Part shown: one piece after another, positions 1-5,724 of the stretch | Layout of the letters: each line of letters opens with the position of its first letter | How positions within the stretch are numbered: position 1 is the first letter of the stretch | Assembly: GCA_021788515.1 (NCBI GenBank) | Contig: JAJYKN010000112.1 | Location: forward strand, 1 to 5,724 | Direction of reading: 5' to 3' | DNA from: Nitrospirota bacterium | GTDB taxonomy: Bacteria; Nitrospirota; UBA9217 | Length of the DNA stretch: 5,724 bases | Made by a program: the position numbers and the translations under genes | The notes under the pieces: generated by a model | Databases searched by the model: none | Told to the model about the DNA's origin: nothing | Seen by the model: only the letters and a program-made list of their open reading frames with translations

Positions 1-33
1 CAGAGCTCAATTCGAATGTATCCGCTTATCACC

Positions 34-39
34 GGGAGG
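34..39 (+). promoter_or_regulatory. Shine-Dalgarno of the antitoxin gene
   Basis: GGGAGG lies 7 nt before the ATG at 47. It is a strong ribosome binding site and supports this start. The toxin gene downstream has no comparable site (nearest purine run at 237-242, about 22 nt before its ATG), so this site probably drives translation of both genes. Confidence 0.75.
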
Positions 40-46
40 CGCTGTT

Positions 47-268
47 ATGACGAAAACCACCGAGAAACTAGCCGAGGAGATCCATTCCTTATCAGATATA
101 GAAAAACTTCAACTTGTGGACGCGATCCTCTCTGACCTTGACAAGCCGGACCCTGCGATGGACCGCATCTGGGCGGAAGAAGCCCGAAAACGATGGGCCG
201 CCTACAAGGAAGGCCGCATTCCCACCGTATCCTATCAGGAAGTCATGGATAAGCATCGCCGCTCATGA
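47..268 (+). CDS. Type II antitoxin, addiction-module (Unstab_antitox-like) family
   Basis: A 73-aa acidic protein, the likely antitoxin that binds and neutralises the toxin encoded immediately downstream. The N-terminal half (about residues 5-35) carries the family's helical pattern: an 'IHSLSDIEKLQLVDAILSDL' stretch, close to the usual I-x-x-LS-x-x-EKL-x-LV consensus. The second half has W42, the EEARKRW segment and a Y-x-x-G turn (YKEG, 53-56), as in short 'addiction module protein' antitoxins, which are normally 70-80 aa. The start is supported by GGGAGG 7 nt upstream. The stop overlaps the toxin start in an ATGA, the classic antitoxin-first arrangement. Family members usually lack a recognisable DNA-binding domain and none is visible here, so autoregulation cannot be claimed. 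The family call rests on motif resemblance plus the partner gene. Confidence 0.88.
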   Translation: MTKTTEKLAEEIHSLSDIEKLQLVDAILSDLDKPDPAMDRIWAEEARKRWAAYKEGRIPTVSYQEVMDKHRRS

Positions 269-558
269 ATGTCCGTTTTCTCGCTCCCGCCCGACAGGAG
301 CTTGACGATGCAGTTGCCTGGTACGACCAGCAGGCAGACGGCTTGGGAAAAGAATTCCTCGATGAATTGGACCGGGTCATCAGAAGAGTTGTTGCCTACC
401 CCTTATCCTCAATAGAAATAGAGCCCGGGCTGCGACGAGGCCTGTTCGCACGGTTTCCGTACCGGATTATTTACGGTCAGGACGGCAATGCCGTCGTAAT
501 TGTGGCGGTCGCGCATTTGCATCGCGAACCACGCTACTGGGCTGATCGCGTTAAATAA
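265..558 (+). CDS. RelE/ParE family toxin
   Basis: A 97-aa basic protein with the ParE-like plan. The N-terminal helical hairpin contains A9-x-x-EL-x-x-A-x-x-WY (residues 9-20) and GLGKEF (26-31). It is followed by a P46-containing turn, R57/R58, the strand 'ARFPYRIIY' (62-70), and a C-terminal segment AVAHLHREPRYW (81-92) ending in R95. The FPY-x-I-x-Y and AV-x-H-x-x-R-x-P-x-YW patterns are hallmarks of plasmid-stabilisation / ParE toxins. ParE relatives poison DNA gyrase and RelE relatives cleave ribosome-bound mRNA; the sequence does not decide between them. The start ATG overlaps the antitoxin stop (ATGA, 265-268) and lacks its own Shine-Dalgarno, so translation is probably coupled to the antitoxin. 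Length is normal for the family and no damage is seen. Confidence 0.92.
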   Translation: MNVRFLAPARQELDDAVAWYDQQADGLGKEFLDELDRVIRRVVAYPLSSIEIEPGLRRGLFARFPYRIIYGQDGNAVVIVAVAHLHREPRYWADRVK

Positions 559-636
559 TAAAGCGCTGGAAAAACAAGAAGAATAGACAGTTTTTGCTTT
601 TAACCTGCCTCCGCCGTATAACGAAAGCTCAAAATC

Positions 637-1332
637 TCACTCCTGCAACATCTCTCCGACTGTAACCAGGGTAAACCCTTTCTTCCGCAGGCCTTCGATG
701 ACCTCCGGCAGGAGCTCTGCTGTGTGTACGCCCCTCCTGTTCATATGGAACACGATGATGCTGCCGCCCTTCGCGTCGCGCAGGACAACATGGGCGATCC
801 TTTTCGGAGAAAGCCCGGGATCGGGGTCGCCTGAAGCGATATCGAACTGGATGGTCGTGAGGCCTGCTTTCTTCGCGAGTCCGGCCACGCGCTCGTCCAC
901 CTCTGCGAAAGGCGGCCGGAAATACTTCGGAGTTTTTCCCGTGGTTTTCTTTATGATTGCCTGGGTCCGTTTCAGCTCGCGGAGGACCCGTGCATCATCC
1001 TTCTCCAGCAAATGCGGATGGTAATAGCTGTGGTTCGCGATCTCGAACTGCGGCTGGTCTGCAAGGAACTTCGCTTTTTCCGGGTTTTTTTCCACCCACC
1101 TGCCGCTCATGAAAATCGTGGCCGGGACTTTTTCGCGCAGCAGGACCTCGACTACTTTTTCATCATACTCGTCCGCCAGGCTTGTCGGACAGGCGTCGAA
1201 GGTAACGGCCACGAGCTTCGAATTTCTCGGGCCGTGTTCAATGATGGGGGTACCCGGCGTTTCGGCAAAAAGCGCGGACGCTGCGGCAAAAAAGATCAAA
1301 ATGGCGCCGATGATCGTTATCTTTTTTTTCAT
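637..1332 (-). CDS. Exported polysaccharide deacetylase (NodB / carbohydrate esterase 4 family)
   Basis: A 231-aa protein expected to remove N-acetyl groups from an envelope or extracellular polymer (peptidoglycan, poly-GlcNAc or chitin-like); the substrate is not readable. Residues 1-23 form a Sec signal peptide: KKK, a hydrophobic core, then cleavage near ASA/LFA before E24. It has no lipobox cysteine, so it is probably periplasmic or secreted. NodB motifs appear in order: TFDACP (44-49, catalytic-base Asp D46), HSYYHP (101-106, metal ligands H101 and H105), RPPF (139-142), D164/D169 in the motif-4 region, and FH (195-196, H196). The second Asp of the canonical TFDD is Ala47, so the usual third metal ligand is absent; such variants occur in the family. 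The ATG overlaps the regulator's stop by 4 nt, and AGGAG at 1341-1345 lies 8 nt upstream. This is a single-domain enzyme, probably last in the operon. Confidence 0.9.
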   Translation of the reverse strand: MKKKITIIGAILIFFAAASALFAETPGTPIIEHGPRNSKLVAVTFDACPTSLADEYDEKVVEVLLREKVPATIFMSGRWVEKNPEKAKFLADQPQFEIANHSYYHPHLLEKDDARVLRELKRTQAIIKKTTGKTPKYFRPPFAEVDERVAGLAKKAGLTTIQFDIASGDPDPGLSPKRIAHVVLRDAKGGSIIVFHMNRRGVHTAELLPEVIEGLRKKGFTLVTVGEMLQE

Positions 1333-2696
1333 TCTGCCTTCTCCTCGATCCCGTATTTTTTCAGTTTCTCCAGCAGCGTCGAGCGGGCGATCCCGAGAAG
1401 CCGGGCCGTGATCGAGCGGTTCCCTCCCTGGCTCTTCAGCACGTCGAGAATATAGTCTCTCTCGACATCAACAAGATGTTTGATTGGGGCGCGGTCAATT
1501 CCTCTCAACGACCCGGTTTCGCGCTCTCGCGCGGGCTGCATGCCGGTGATCTCCCGGGGCAGCAGTCCGGCGTCCATGGCGTCGCTTTTCGTAAGGACCA
1601 TGGCCCGCTCGATGATATTCTTCAGCTCCCGCACATTCCCGGGCCAGGTGTAGGCTGTCAGATGGGTCAGGGCGTCGGCTGTAAATCCGGTTATGTTTTT
1701 TTTGAGCACTGCGTTAAAGTAATTCACAAAATGTTCCACCAGAATGGGGACATCACTCATCCGCTCGCGGAGCGGCGGGATATCGACGGGAAATACTTTG
1801 AGCCGATAGAACAGGTCTCCCCGGAAACGTCCTTCCCGAACGGCCTGCTCAAGGTCCCTGTTGGTGGCGGCGATGACGCGCACGTTTACGCGGATATCCC
1901 GGGTGCCGCCGAGGCGCCTGAAGCTTCGGGTCTCCAGAACGCGGAGGAGCTTGGGCTGGACCGCGAGCGGCATTTCCCCGATCTCGTCGAGGAACACCGT
2001 GCCGTTGTCAGCGACTTCGAGGAGCCCCGGCTTCTGCTCCCGCGCATCAGTGAAGGCGCCGCGCTCATGGCCGAAGATTTCGCTTTCGAGCAGCGACTCG
2101 GAGAGAGCGGCGCAGTTGATGTCGAGGAATGGACGCTCGCGGCGGGCGCTCCCGCGATGGATCTCCCGGGCCACCAGCTCCTTCCCCGTTCCGCTCTCTC
2201 CCAGAAGCAGCACGGTGGTGTCGGCATTTTCCGCCATCAGGTCGATCATGTGGCGAAGCCGGTAGATCTCCGTCGACGTTCCCAGGACCGTGTGGTCCAT
2301 CCGCTGCTGATAATAAAGGTTCTCGATCCGGAGCTTTCGCGTCTCCAGGATCCGGTCTGCGAGCGTGCTCAGTTCCAGGAGGTCGGCGGGTTTCACCAGA
2401 TACTGTTCCGCGCCGAGCTTGATTGCTTCCACGGCATTCCCGATGCTTCCCCATGCCGTCATGATAATGACGGACGCGGGGCAATGCCGGGCTTTGATCC
2501 GCTTCAGGACCTCCAGGCCATCCATATCGGGCAGATGCAGGTCAAGCAGAATGATGTCGGGAGGGTTTTTCTCCGCAAAGGTGATCCCCTGTTCGCCGGT
2601 GTGCGCCTCGGCAACGTCCCACGTGAGTGAGGTAAAGTGGTGGCGAAGGGCGCTGGTGATCAGGGCCTCGTCATCTATGATCAGTATGCTCGGCAT
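1329..2696 (-). CDS. Sigma-54-dependent response regulator, NtrC/AtoC-type
   Basis: A 455-aa complete NtrC-type activator. The receiver (about 1-120) has acidic D8/D9, phosphoacceptor D52, T80 and K102. The AAA+ domain (about 137-378) has Walker A GESGTGKE (166-173), the sigma-54 contact loop as GAFTDA (213-218), Walker B VFLDE (234-238), sensor I ATN (277-279), the arginine-finger region RFRGDLFYRL (290-299) and sensor II WPGNVREL (351-358). A Fis-type helix-turn-helix follows (about 410-450; GGNRSITARLLGIARSTL). Phosphorylation should drive oligomerisation, ATP hydrolysis and open-complex formation by sigma-54 RNA polymerase. Its cognate kinase is almost certainly the gene 29 nt upstream. 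The start is supported by GAGGT 6 nt before the ATG. All catalytic residues are present; the only deviation is Asp for the second Gly of GAFTGA. Target promoters cannot be identified from this window. Confidence 0.96.
   Translation of the reverse strand: MPSILIIDDEALITSALRHHFTSLTWDVAEAHTGEQGITFAEKNPPDIILLDLHLPDMDGLEVLKRIKARHCPASVIIMTAWGSIGNAVEAIKLGAEQYLVKPADLLELSTLADRILETRKLRIENLYYQQRMDHTVLGTSTEIYRLRHMIDLMAENADTTVLLLGESGTGKELVAREIHRGSARRERPFLDINCAALSESLLESEIFGHERGAFTDAREQKPGLLEVADNGTVFLDEIGEMPLAVQPKLLRVLETRSFRRLGGTRDIRVNVRVIAATNRDLEQAVREGRFRGDLFYRLKVFPVDIPPLRERMSDVPILVEHFVNYFNAVLKKNITGFTADALTHLTAYTWPGNVRELKNIIERAMVLTKSDAMDAGLLPREITGMQPARERETGSLRGIDRAPIKHLVDVERDYILDVLKSQGGNRSITARLLGIARSTLLEKLKKYGIEEKAE
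1341..1345 (-). promoter_or_regulatory. Shine-Dalgarno of the deacetylase gene, inside the regulator's 3' end
   Basis: On the minus strand AGGAG lies 8 nt before the ATG at 1332, within the last codons of the response regulator. With the ATGA stop/start overlap (1329-1332) it fixes the deacetylase start and points to translational coupling. Confidence 0.65.
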
Positions 2697-2702
2697 GAGA
2701 TT

Positions 2703-2707
2703 ACCTC
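2703..2707 (-). promoter_or_regulatory. Shine-Dalgarno of the response regulator gene
   Basis: On the minus strand GAGGT lies 6 nt upstream of the ATG at 2696, inside the 29-nt gap after the kinase stop. It supports that start. The gap holds no visible terminator or promoter, consistent with co-transcription of kinase and regulator. Confidence 0.65.
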
Positions 2708-2725
2708 ATCCTACCGGGTGCGGTA

Positions 2726-5724
2726 TCATGAGAGACCCAACAATTGTTTTTTCCCCGGAATTTCGCGGTACGGCAGCTTTACGGTCACCGTCGTTCCCAT
2801 CTGTTCTTTACTTTCAACGCTGATTTCACCGCCGTGGTCCTGGGCAATCTTCCTGCAAATGGGCAGCCCCAGACCGGTGCCCTTGGGTTTCGTCGTGTAA
2901 AAGAGGTCAAAAATTTTGTCCTTCGCGTCCGCGGAGATCCCCATTCCGGAATCACTCAGTTGAAAGATGATATAGCGGTCTTCCAGCAACAGCCGGGCGT
3001 TGATCGTACCGCCGGGCGGCGTGGCATCCATGGCATTCCTGAGCAGATTCAGGAGCAGCTGCCTGATCTGGTTCGGATCGAGGTATGCTTTGATCCGCAG
3101 TATGCGCCCGACGTCGCTGAATGCGATCTCCCGGCGCTCCAGCTCACCCTGGTGCATGCTGAGCACATCCTTCCACAGGGCCGCAAGATCGCAATCTTCC
3201 CGCTGCAGCTTCATGGGCCGGGCGTACACGAGCAGTTCCTCTACCAGGCTGTTCATCCGCTTTGTTTCAGACAGGAGTGCCCGAACCAGGTCACGGTGCG
3301 CGGGGTTTTCCACTTCGCGCTCCAGGATCTGCCCCACCGAGCTGATGCCGAAAAGAGGGTTCCTGATCTCATGGGCGACGCCGGCCACGACCCGGCCCAT
3401 GGTGGCAAAGCGCTCCTTGTTCAGGAGTTCGGCCCTGAGGGCCTTGAGCTCCGAGAGGTCGCGGAACACGACGATGACGCCTTCCTGTTCCCCGGGGGCG
3501 CTGGAGTAATGGGCGCTGGAAAAGCCGATGGGGACCAGTGACCCGTCAGCCAGCCGTACGTCGACTTCCTGATAGGGGCCGACGGAGAAGGCGAGGAACG
3601 CCCCCGCCTCCGGGTAGAGGTCCGTGAGCCGCTTGTCCACGAGGTCTTCCTGACGCGCCCGCAGAATTGCGGCGCCCGCCTGGTTAATCAGGGTGACGGC
3701 GCCGGCCGCGCTGATCAACAAGATTCCGCTCGTCATGCTCGACAGGATGCCGCCGAGCAGGTTGGTCTGGCGGACCAGTTCGAGGTTCTGGTTTTTCAGC
3801 TCCTCGCTCAGCTTGCAGACGTTGATCGCCATTGCTGCCTGATTGGCAAGAAGCATGAATGCCGCTATTTCAGAGTCGAGAAAGGGCATGGTGCTGCGTT
3901 TGTGCGCCGAAAAAACGCCGAACGTGCCGTTTTCGTTCTTGAGCGGCACTGCAAGCAGTGAAGGAAGGTCGCGGGACGCGGCGGCCTTTCCGAGGAGCGT
4001 CGGGTCATTGCGAGCGACATTGTAATCGACCACGAATTTCTCATTATGACGCAGGGCGTTGCCGAGCAATCCTTCATCCACGGGGAGCCGGCTGGGGCAA
4101 AAGTCGCGGTCTTCGCCGGCGTCGACGCAGCAGCCGGCCATACGCACCAGTTCACGGCCATCGGGAGACACCAGCCAGAAAGCGCAGGCGTCCATACCTG
4201 CAAATCTCAAGGCGGAATCGGTAAATACCTCGAGGGCCTTCGTCAACGTAAGATCGGCAAGGGCCGCAGCGGTCACGCGATGCAGCTCCAGGAGCTCCCG
4301 CACCATCTGACGGTTTTCGTCGTGGAGCCGGTGGTTTTCAAGGGCCGCGGACATCTCAGCGGCAAGGATGCGGAGCACGCTGATCCGCCTGGTGCGCGAG
4401 GTCCGCTTTCCATCATCTGCAACGACAACCAGGACGCCGATGACTGGAAACACCGGACACGACATGCAATAAGCCAGTTTGTTGCCGTAGGTTTCCATTA
4501 TCGGGTTTCCGCAGAGGGTGTTGTCCTCGAGCCAGCAGGACAGATCCTGCTTGTTGTACGCGGGACAGTCCGACTTGATGCAGCTCATGATCTGCCAGCA
4601 CCTCCTGCTGTTTGTGCGGTTCAGGAGCGGGACGCAGTACAGGTCGCGGGCATGACCAGCGCGGCTGTCCAGAACTTCCACCTTGCCCCTCCGGACTAGG
4701 CTGACGAACGGGTCGTTGCTTAACAGGGACTGTCCCCTGAACGGGACGAGGGCGCCTGCGCCGGTGTCCCGTTTGATGTCAAGCCAGACCCGTTTCCGGT
4801 CCGTCAGGCAGAGCATGGTTCGTTTGTACCCGAGCCCGTGGGTAACCCCCGTCATGAACCGGTCGAGCAGTTCATCGAGCGACAAGTCGGCGTTGAATAT
4901 TTTTGTCGAGAGCCGCGATATCGTCGCCAGGTCGCGGCTGTACGCAAAGAGACGGTCCGCCTTGTCCAGCGCGTCATCCGCCGCGGCGTGAAGCGCGGAG
5001 GTCCGATTGCGGATCTTTTCTTCAAGTCCTTCATAGGATTCTTCCAGGCGGCCGGCCATGGCATTGAAGGCCTGCGCAAGATCCTGCAGTTCGTCCCCTG
5101 TGGACAGAACAATCCGCTGCGTGAGGTCGCCTTGTCCGATGCGTTCCGCACCCTGCGTGAGCGTTCTCAGCGGCTCTAACACAACCATCCGGATGGCCAG
5201 GTAGAGGACGCCGCCGAGCAGGGCAATGAGGAAGGCGAGGAACAGCGCCAGCTGCCTGGTGCTGGTTTGTATTTCCCGAAGCTCATCCTGGCGGATGAGC
5301 GAGATGAGGAGCACGCCGAGGACCGGTTCAACGTTCCGGTGGCAGGTCCAGCAATCGGGCCCGTTTTTCAGCGGATAGAGAATGGTGTGGAGCGGAACGA
5401 CGCCCTGTTCCTGAAAGGAAATTTCCTTTCCCTGCGCAAAGACGTCCTGGACGCGCGGGTCAACGCTGCCGCCCTTCATGCCGAAGGCGGCATGGCCGTC
5501 CTTGCCGAGCACTTCGAGACGCACCAGCCCGCGCGTTCCCCGGAGGCCGTTGATCAGTTCGAGGGTGCTGCGCGGCGTGCCCTTCATCATGTTGGCCCTG
5601 AGGTTTGAGTAAATCGTAAGAGCGAGCAGATGCTGTTGTTCGTGGGCCTTATCAGCAAGCAGATTCGCTTCCCGGCGCACGATTAAGGCGGAGAGGATGC
5701 CCAGGAAAAGGATGAGGACCCCAA
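2726..5724 (-). CDS. Membrane-bound hybrid-input sensor histidine kinase with c-type heme motif and two-CW cysteine segment (5' end outside window)
   Basis: Sensor kinase, partial at its N-terminus. Residues are numbered from the GTG at 5680, but the frame stays open to the window edge: 14 further codons read GVLILFLGILSALI, a membrane helix, so that GTG is an internal codon. Order: TM1 (edge to about 1); periplasmic domain (about 2-143) with heme-attachment motif CWTCH (110-114); TM2 (144-167); HAMP (168-222) with a coiled-coil extension; GAF1 (about 245-447) interrupted by a seven-Cys two-CW segment (361-408); GAF2 (about 455-620); short coiled coil; PAS (about 640-745); HisKA with HEIRNP (770-775, phosphorylated H770); HATPase with N878/N882, DSGMG (910-914) and GTGLGLP (934-940). 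All catalytic boxes are intact. It should autophosphorylate and pass phosphate to the NtrC-type regulator encoded 29 nt downstream. The ligand is unknown; heme suggests redox, O2, NO or CO sensing. The gene is first or internal in the operon; its promoter lies outside the window. Confidence 0.95.
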   Translation of the reverse strand, partial: GVLILFLGILSALIVRREANLLADKAHEQQHLLALTIYSNLRANMMKGTPRSTLELINGLRGTRGLVRLEVLGKDGHAAFGMKGGSVDPRVQDVFAQGKEISFQEQGVVPLHTILYPLKNGPDCWTCHRNVEPVLGVLLISLIRQDELREIQTSTRQLALFLAFLIALLGGVLYLAIRMVVLEPLRTLTQGAERIGQGDLTQRIVLSTGDELQDLAQAFNAMAGRLEESYEGLEEKIRNRTSALHAAADDALDKADRLFAYSRDLATISRLSTKIFNADLSLDELLDRFMTGVTHGLGYKRTMLCLTDRKRVWLDIKRDTGAGALVPFRGQSLLSNDPFVSLVRRGKVEVLDSRAGHARDLYCVPLLNRTNSRRCWQIMSCIKSDCPAYNKQDLSCWLEDNTLCGNPIMETYGNKLAYCMSCPVFPVIGVLVVVADDGKRTSRTRRISVLRILAAEMSAALENHRLHDENRQMVRELLELHRVTAAALADLTLTKALEVFTDSALRFAGMDACAFWLVSPDGRELVRMAGCCVDAGEDRDFCPSRLPVDEGLLGNALRHNEKFVVDYNVARNDPTLLGKAAASRDLPSLLAVPLKNENGTFGVFSAHKRSTMPFLDSEIAAFMLLANQAAMAINVCKLSEELKNQNLELVRQTNLLGGILSSMTSGILLISAAGAVTLINQAGAAILRARQEDLVDKRLTDLYPEAGAFLAFSVGPYQEVDVRLADGSLVPIGFSSAHYSSAPGEQEGVIVVFRDLSELKALRAELLNKERFATMGRVVAGVAHEIRNPLFGISSVGQILEREVENPAHRDLVRALLSETKRMNSLVEELLVYARPMKLQREDCDLAALWKDVLSMHQGELERREIAFSDVGRILRIKAYLDPNQIRQLLLNLLRNAMDATPPGGTINARLLLEDRYIIFQLSDSGMGISADAKDKIFDLFYTTKPKGTGLGLPICRKIAQDHGGEISVESKEQMGTTVTVKLPYREIPGKKQLLGLS
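4457..4600 (-). other. Two-CW cysteine-rich segment inserted in GAF1 of the kinase
   Basis: Seven cysteines at residues 361, 367, 372, 382, 390, 405 and 408 (from the GTG at 5680) follow the pattern CW-x4-C-x4-CPAY-x7-CW-x7-C-x14-C-x2-C. This matches the recurring 'two-CW' cysteine motif of anaerobe sensor proteins (recognised from memory). It sits between the GAF1 strand ending CVPLL (349-353) and the strand VIGVLVVV (413-420). The equivalent turn in GAF2 (after VPL, 578-580) is only about 7 residues long. The cysteines could bind a metal or Fe-S cluster or act as thiol switches; none of these is shown by the sequence. Confidence 0.75.
5339..5353 (-). other. c-type heme attachment motif (CWTCH) in the kinase sensor domain
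   Basis: The codons read C-W-T-C-H (residues 110-114 counted from the GTG at 5680), in a segment bracketed by TM1 and TM2 and therefore predicted to be periplasmic, where cytochrome c maturation attaches heme. The two Cys would form thioethers and H114 the proximal iron ligand. H13, H17, H63 and H98 are candidate distal ligands, but the sequence does not choose. The surroundings (PLKNGPDC...GVLLISL) match the strand-loop-strand seen in PAS/Cache-like heme sensor domains of deltaproteobacterial kinases and chemoreceptors. Confidence 0.8.

Noticed and set aside
114..305. Second plus-strand frame overlapping the antitoxin gene.
   Set aside because: It lies out of frame over two well-supported genes, with a low-complexity R/S/T-rich translation and no Shine-Dalgarno.
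47..558. The toxin-antitoxin pair as a sign of a mobile or defence island.
   Set aside because: No transposase, integrase, attachment site, tRNA or flanking repeat is seen. Solitary toxin-antitoxin pairs are common in chromosomes, so the pair alone does not support an island.
560..601. Possible bidirectional terminator between the convergent toxin and deacetylase genes (AAAGC...AAAAAC / GTTTTT...GCTTT).
   Set aside because: The stem is AT-rich: 6 bp plus 5 bp, interrupted by a 5-nt bulge, with a 14-nt loop. It lacks a GC core and a clean T-tract, so it is too weak to call.
1476..2630. Long plus-strand open frame (384 codons) opposite the response regulator.
   Set aside because: It is fully antisense to a gene with intact receiver, AAA+ and HTH motifs. 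Its translation resembles no family I recognise, and long antisense frames are expected in GC-rich coding DNA.
2744..3541. Plus-strand open frame (265 codons) opposite the kinase catalytic region.
   Set aside because: It is a shadow of the HisKA/HATPase coding sequence, with no recognisable domain and no convincing ribosome binding site.
4046..4699. Plus-strand open frame (217 codons) opposite the GAF domains.
   Set aside because: It is a shadow of the kinase gene; its sequence mirrors the reverse-strand codons and shows no family features.

Overview
The window reads as ordinary bacterial chromosome, moderately GC-rich and densely packed. It holds five protein-coding genes in two convergent groups. 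A kinase that pairs a periplasmic c-type heme motif with a cytoplasmic 'two-CW' cysteine segment, next to an NtrC-type sigma-54 regulator, is typical of anaerobic Desulfobacterota (Geobacter/Desulfuromonas-like) or Nitrospirota lineages. That placement is an inference from gene content; no rRNA or other marker is present.

Left part, plus strand (about 34-558): a compact type II toxin-antitoxin pair. The 73-aa antitoxin belongs to the 'addiction module' (Unstab_antitox-like) family and the 97-aa toxin to the RelE/ParE family. They overlap by the 4-nt ATGA, and only the antitoxin has a good Shine-Dalgarno. A 78-bp convergent intergenic gap (559-636) follows, without a convincing terminator.

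Right part, minus strand (5724 down to 637): a probable three-gene operon, read kinase, then response regulator, then polysaccharide deacetylase. The kinase starts beyond the right edge: the frame stays open to base 5724 and the extra codons encode the first membrane helix, so the GTG at 5680 is an internal valine codon. Its visible layout is TM1, periplasmic domain with one CWTCH heme site, TM2, HAMP, GAF1 with a seven-cysteine insertion, GAF2, PAS, HisKA, HATPase. The regulator follows after 29 nt and is a complete receiver / AAA+ / Fis-type HTH protein. The exported NodB-type deacetylase overlaps the regulator's stop by ATGA, so the two are probably translationally coupled.

Working model (inference): the kinase senses redox state or a small ligand through periplasmic heme and perhaps through the cytoplasmic cysteine cluster. 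It then phosphorylates the sigma-54 activator, and the co-expressed deacetylase modifies a cell-envelope or exopolysaccharide polymer. The toxin-antitoxin pair looks unrelated to this pathway. No RNA genes, CRISPR arrays, insertion sequences or origins were seen. No stretch longer than 300 bp lacks a gene.
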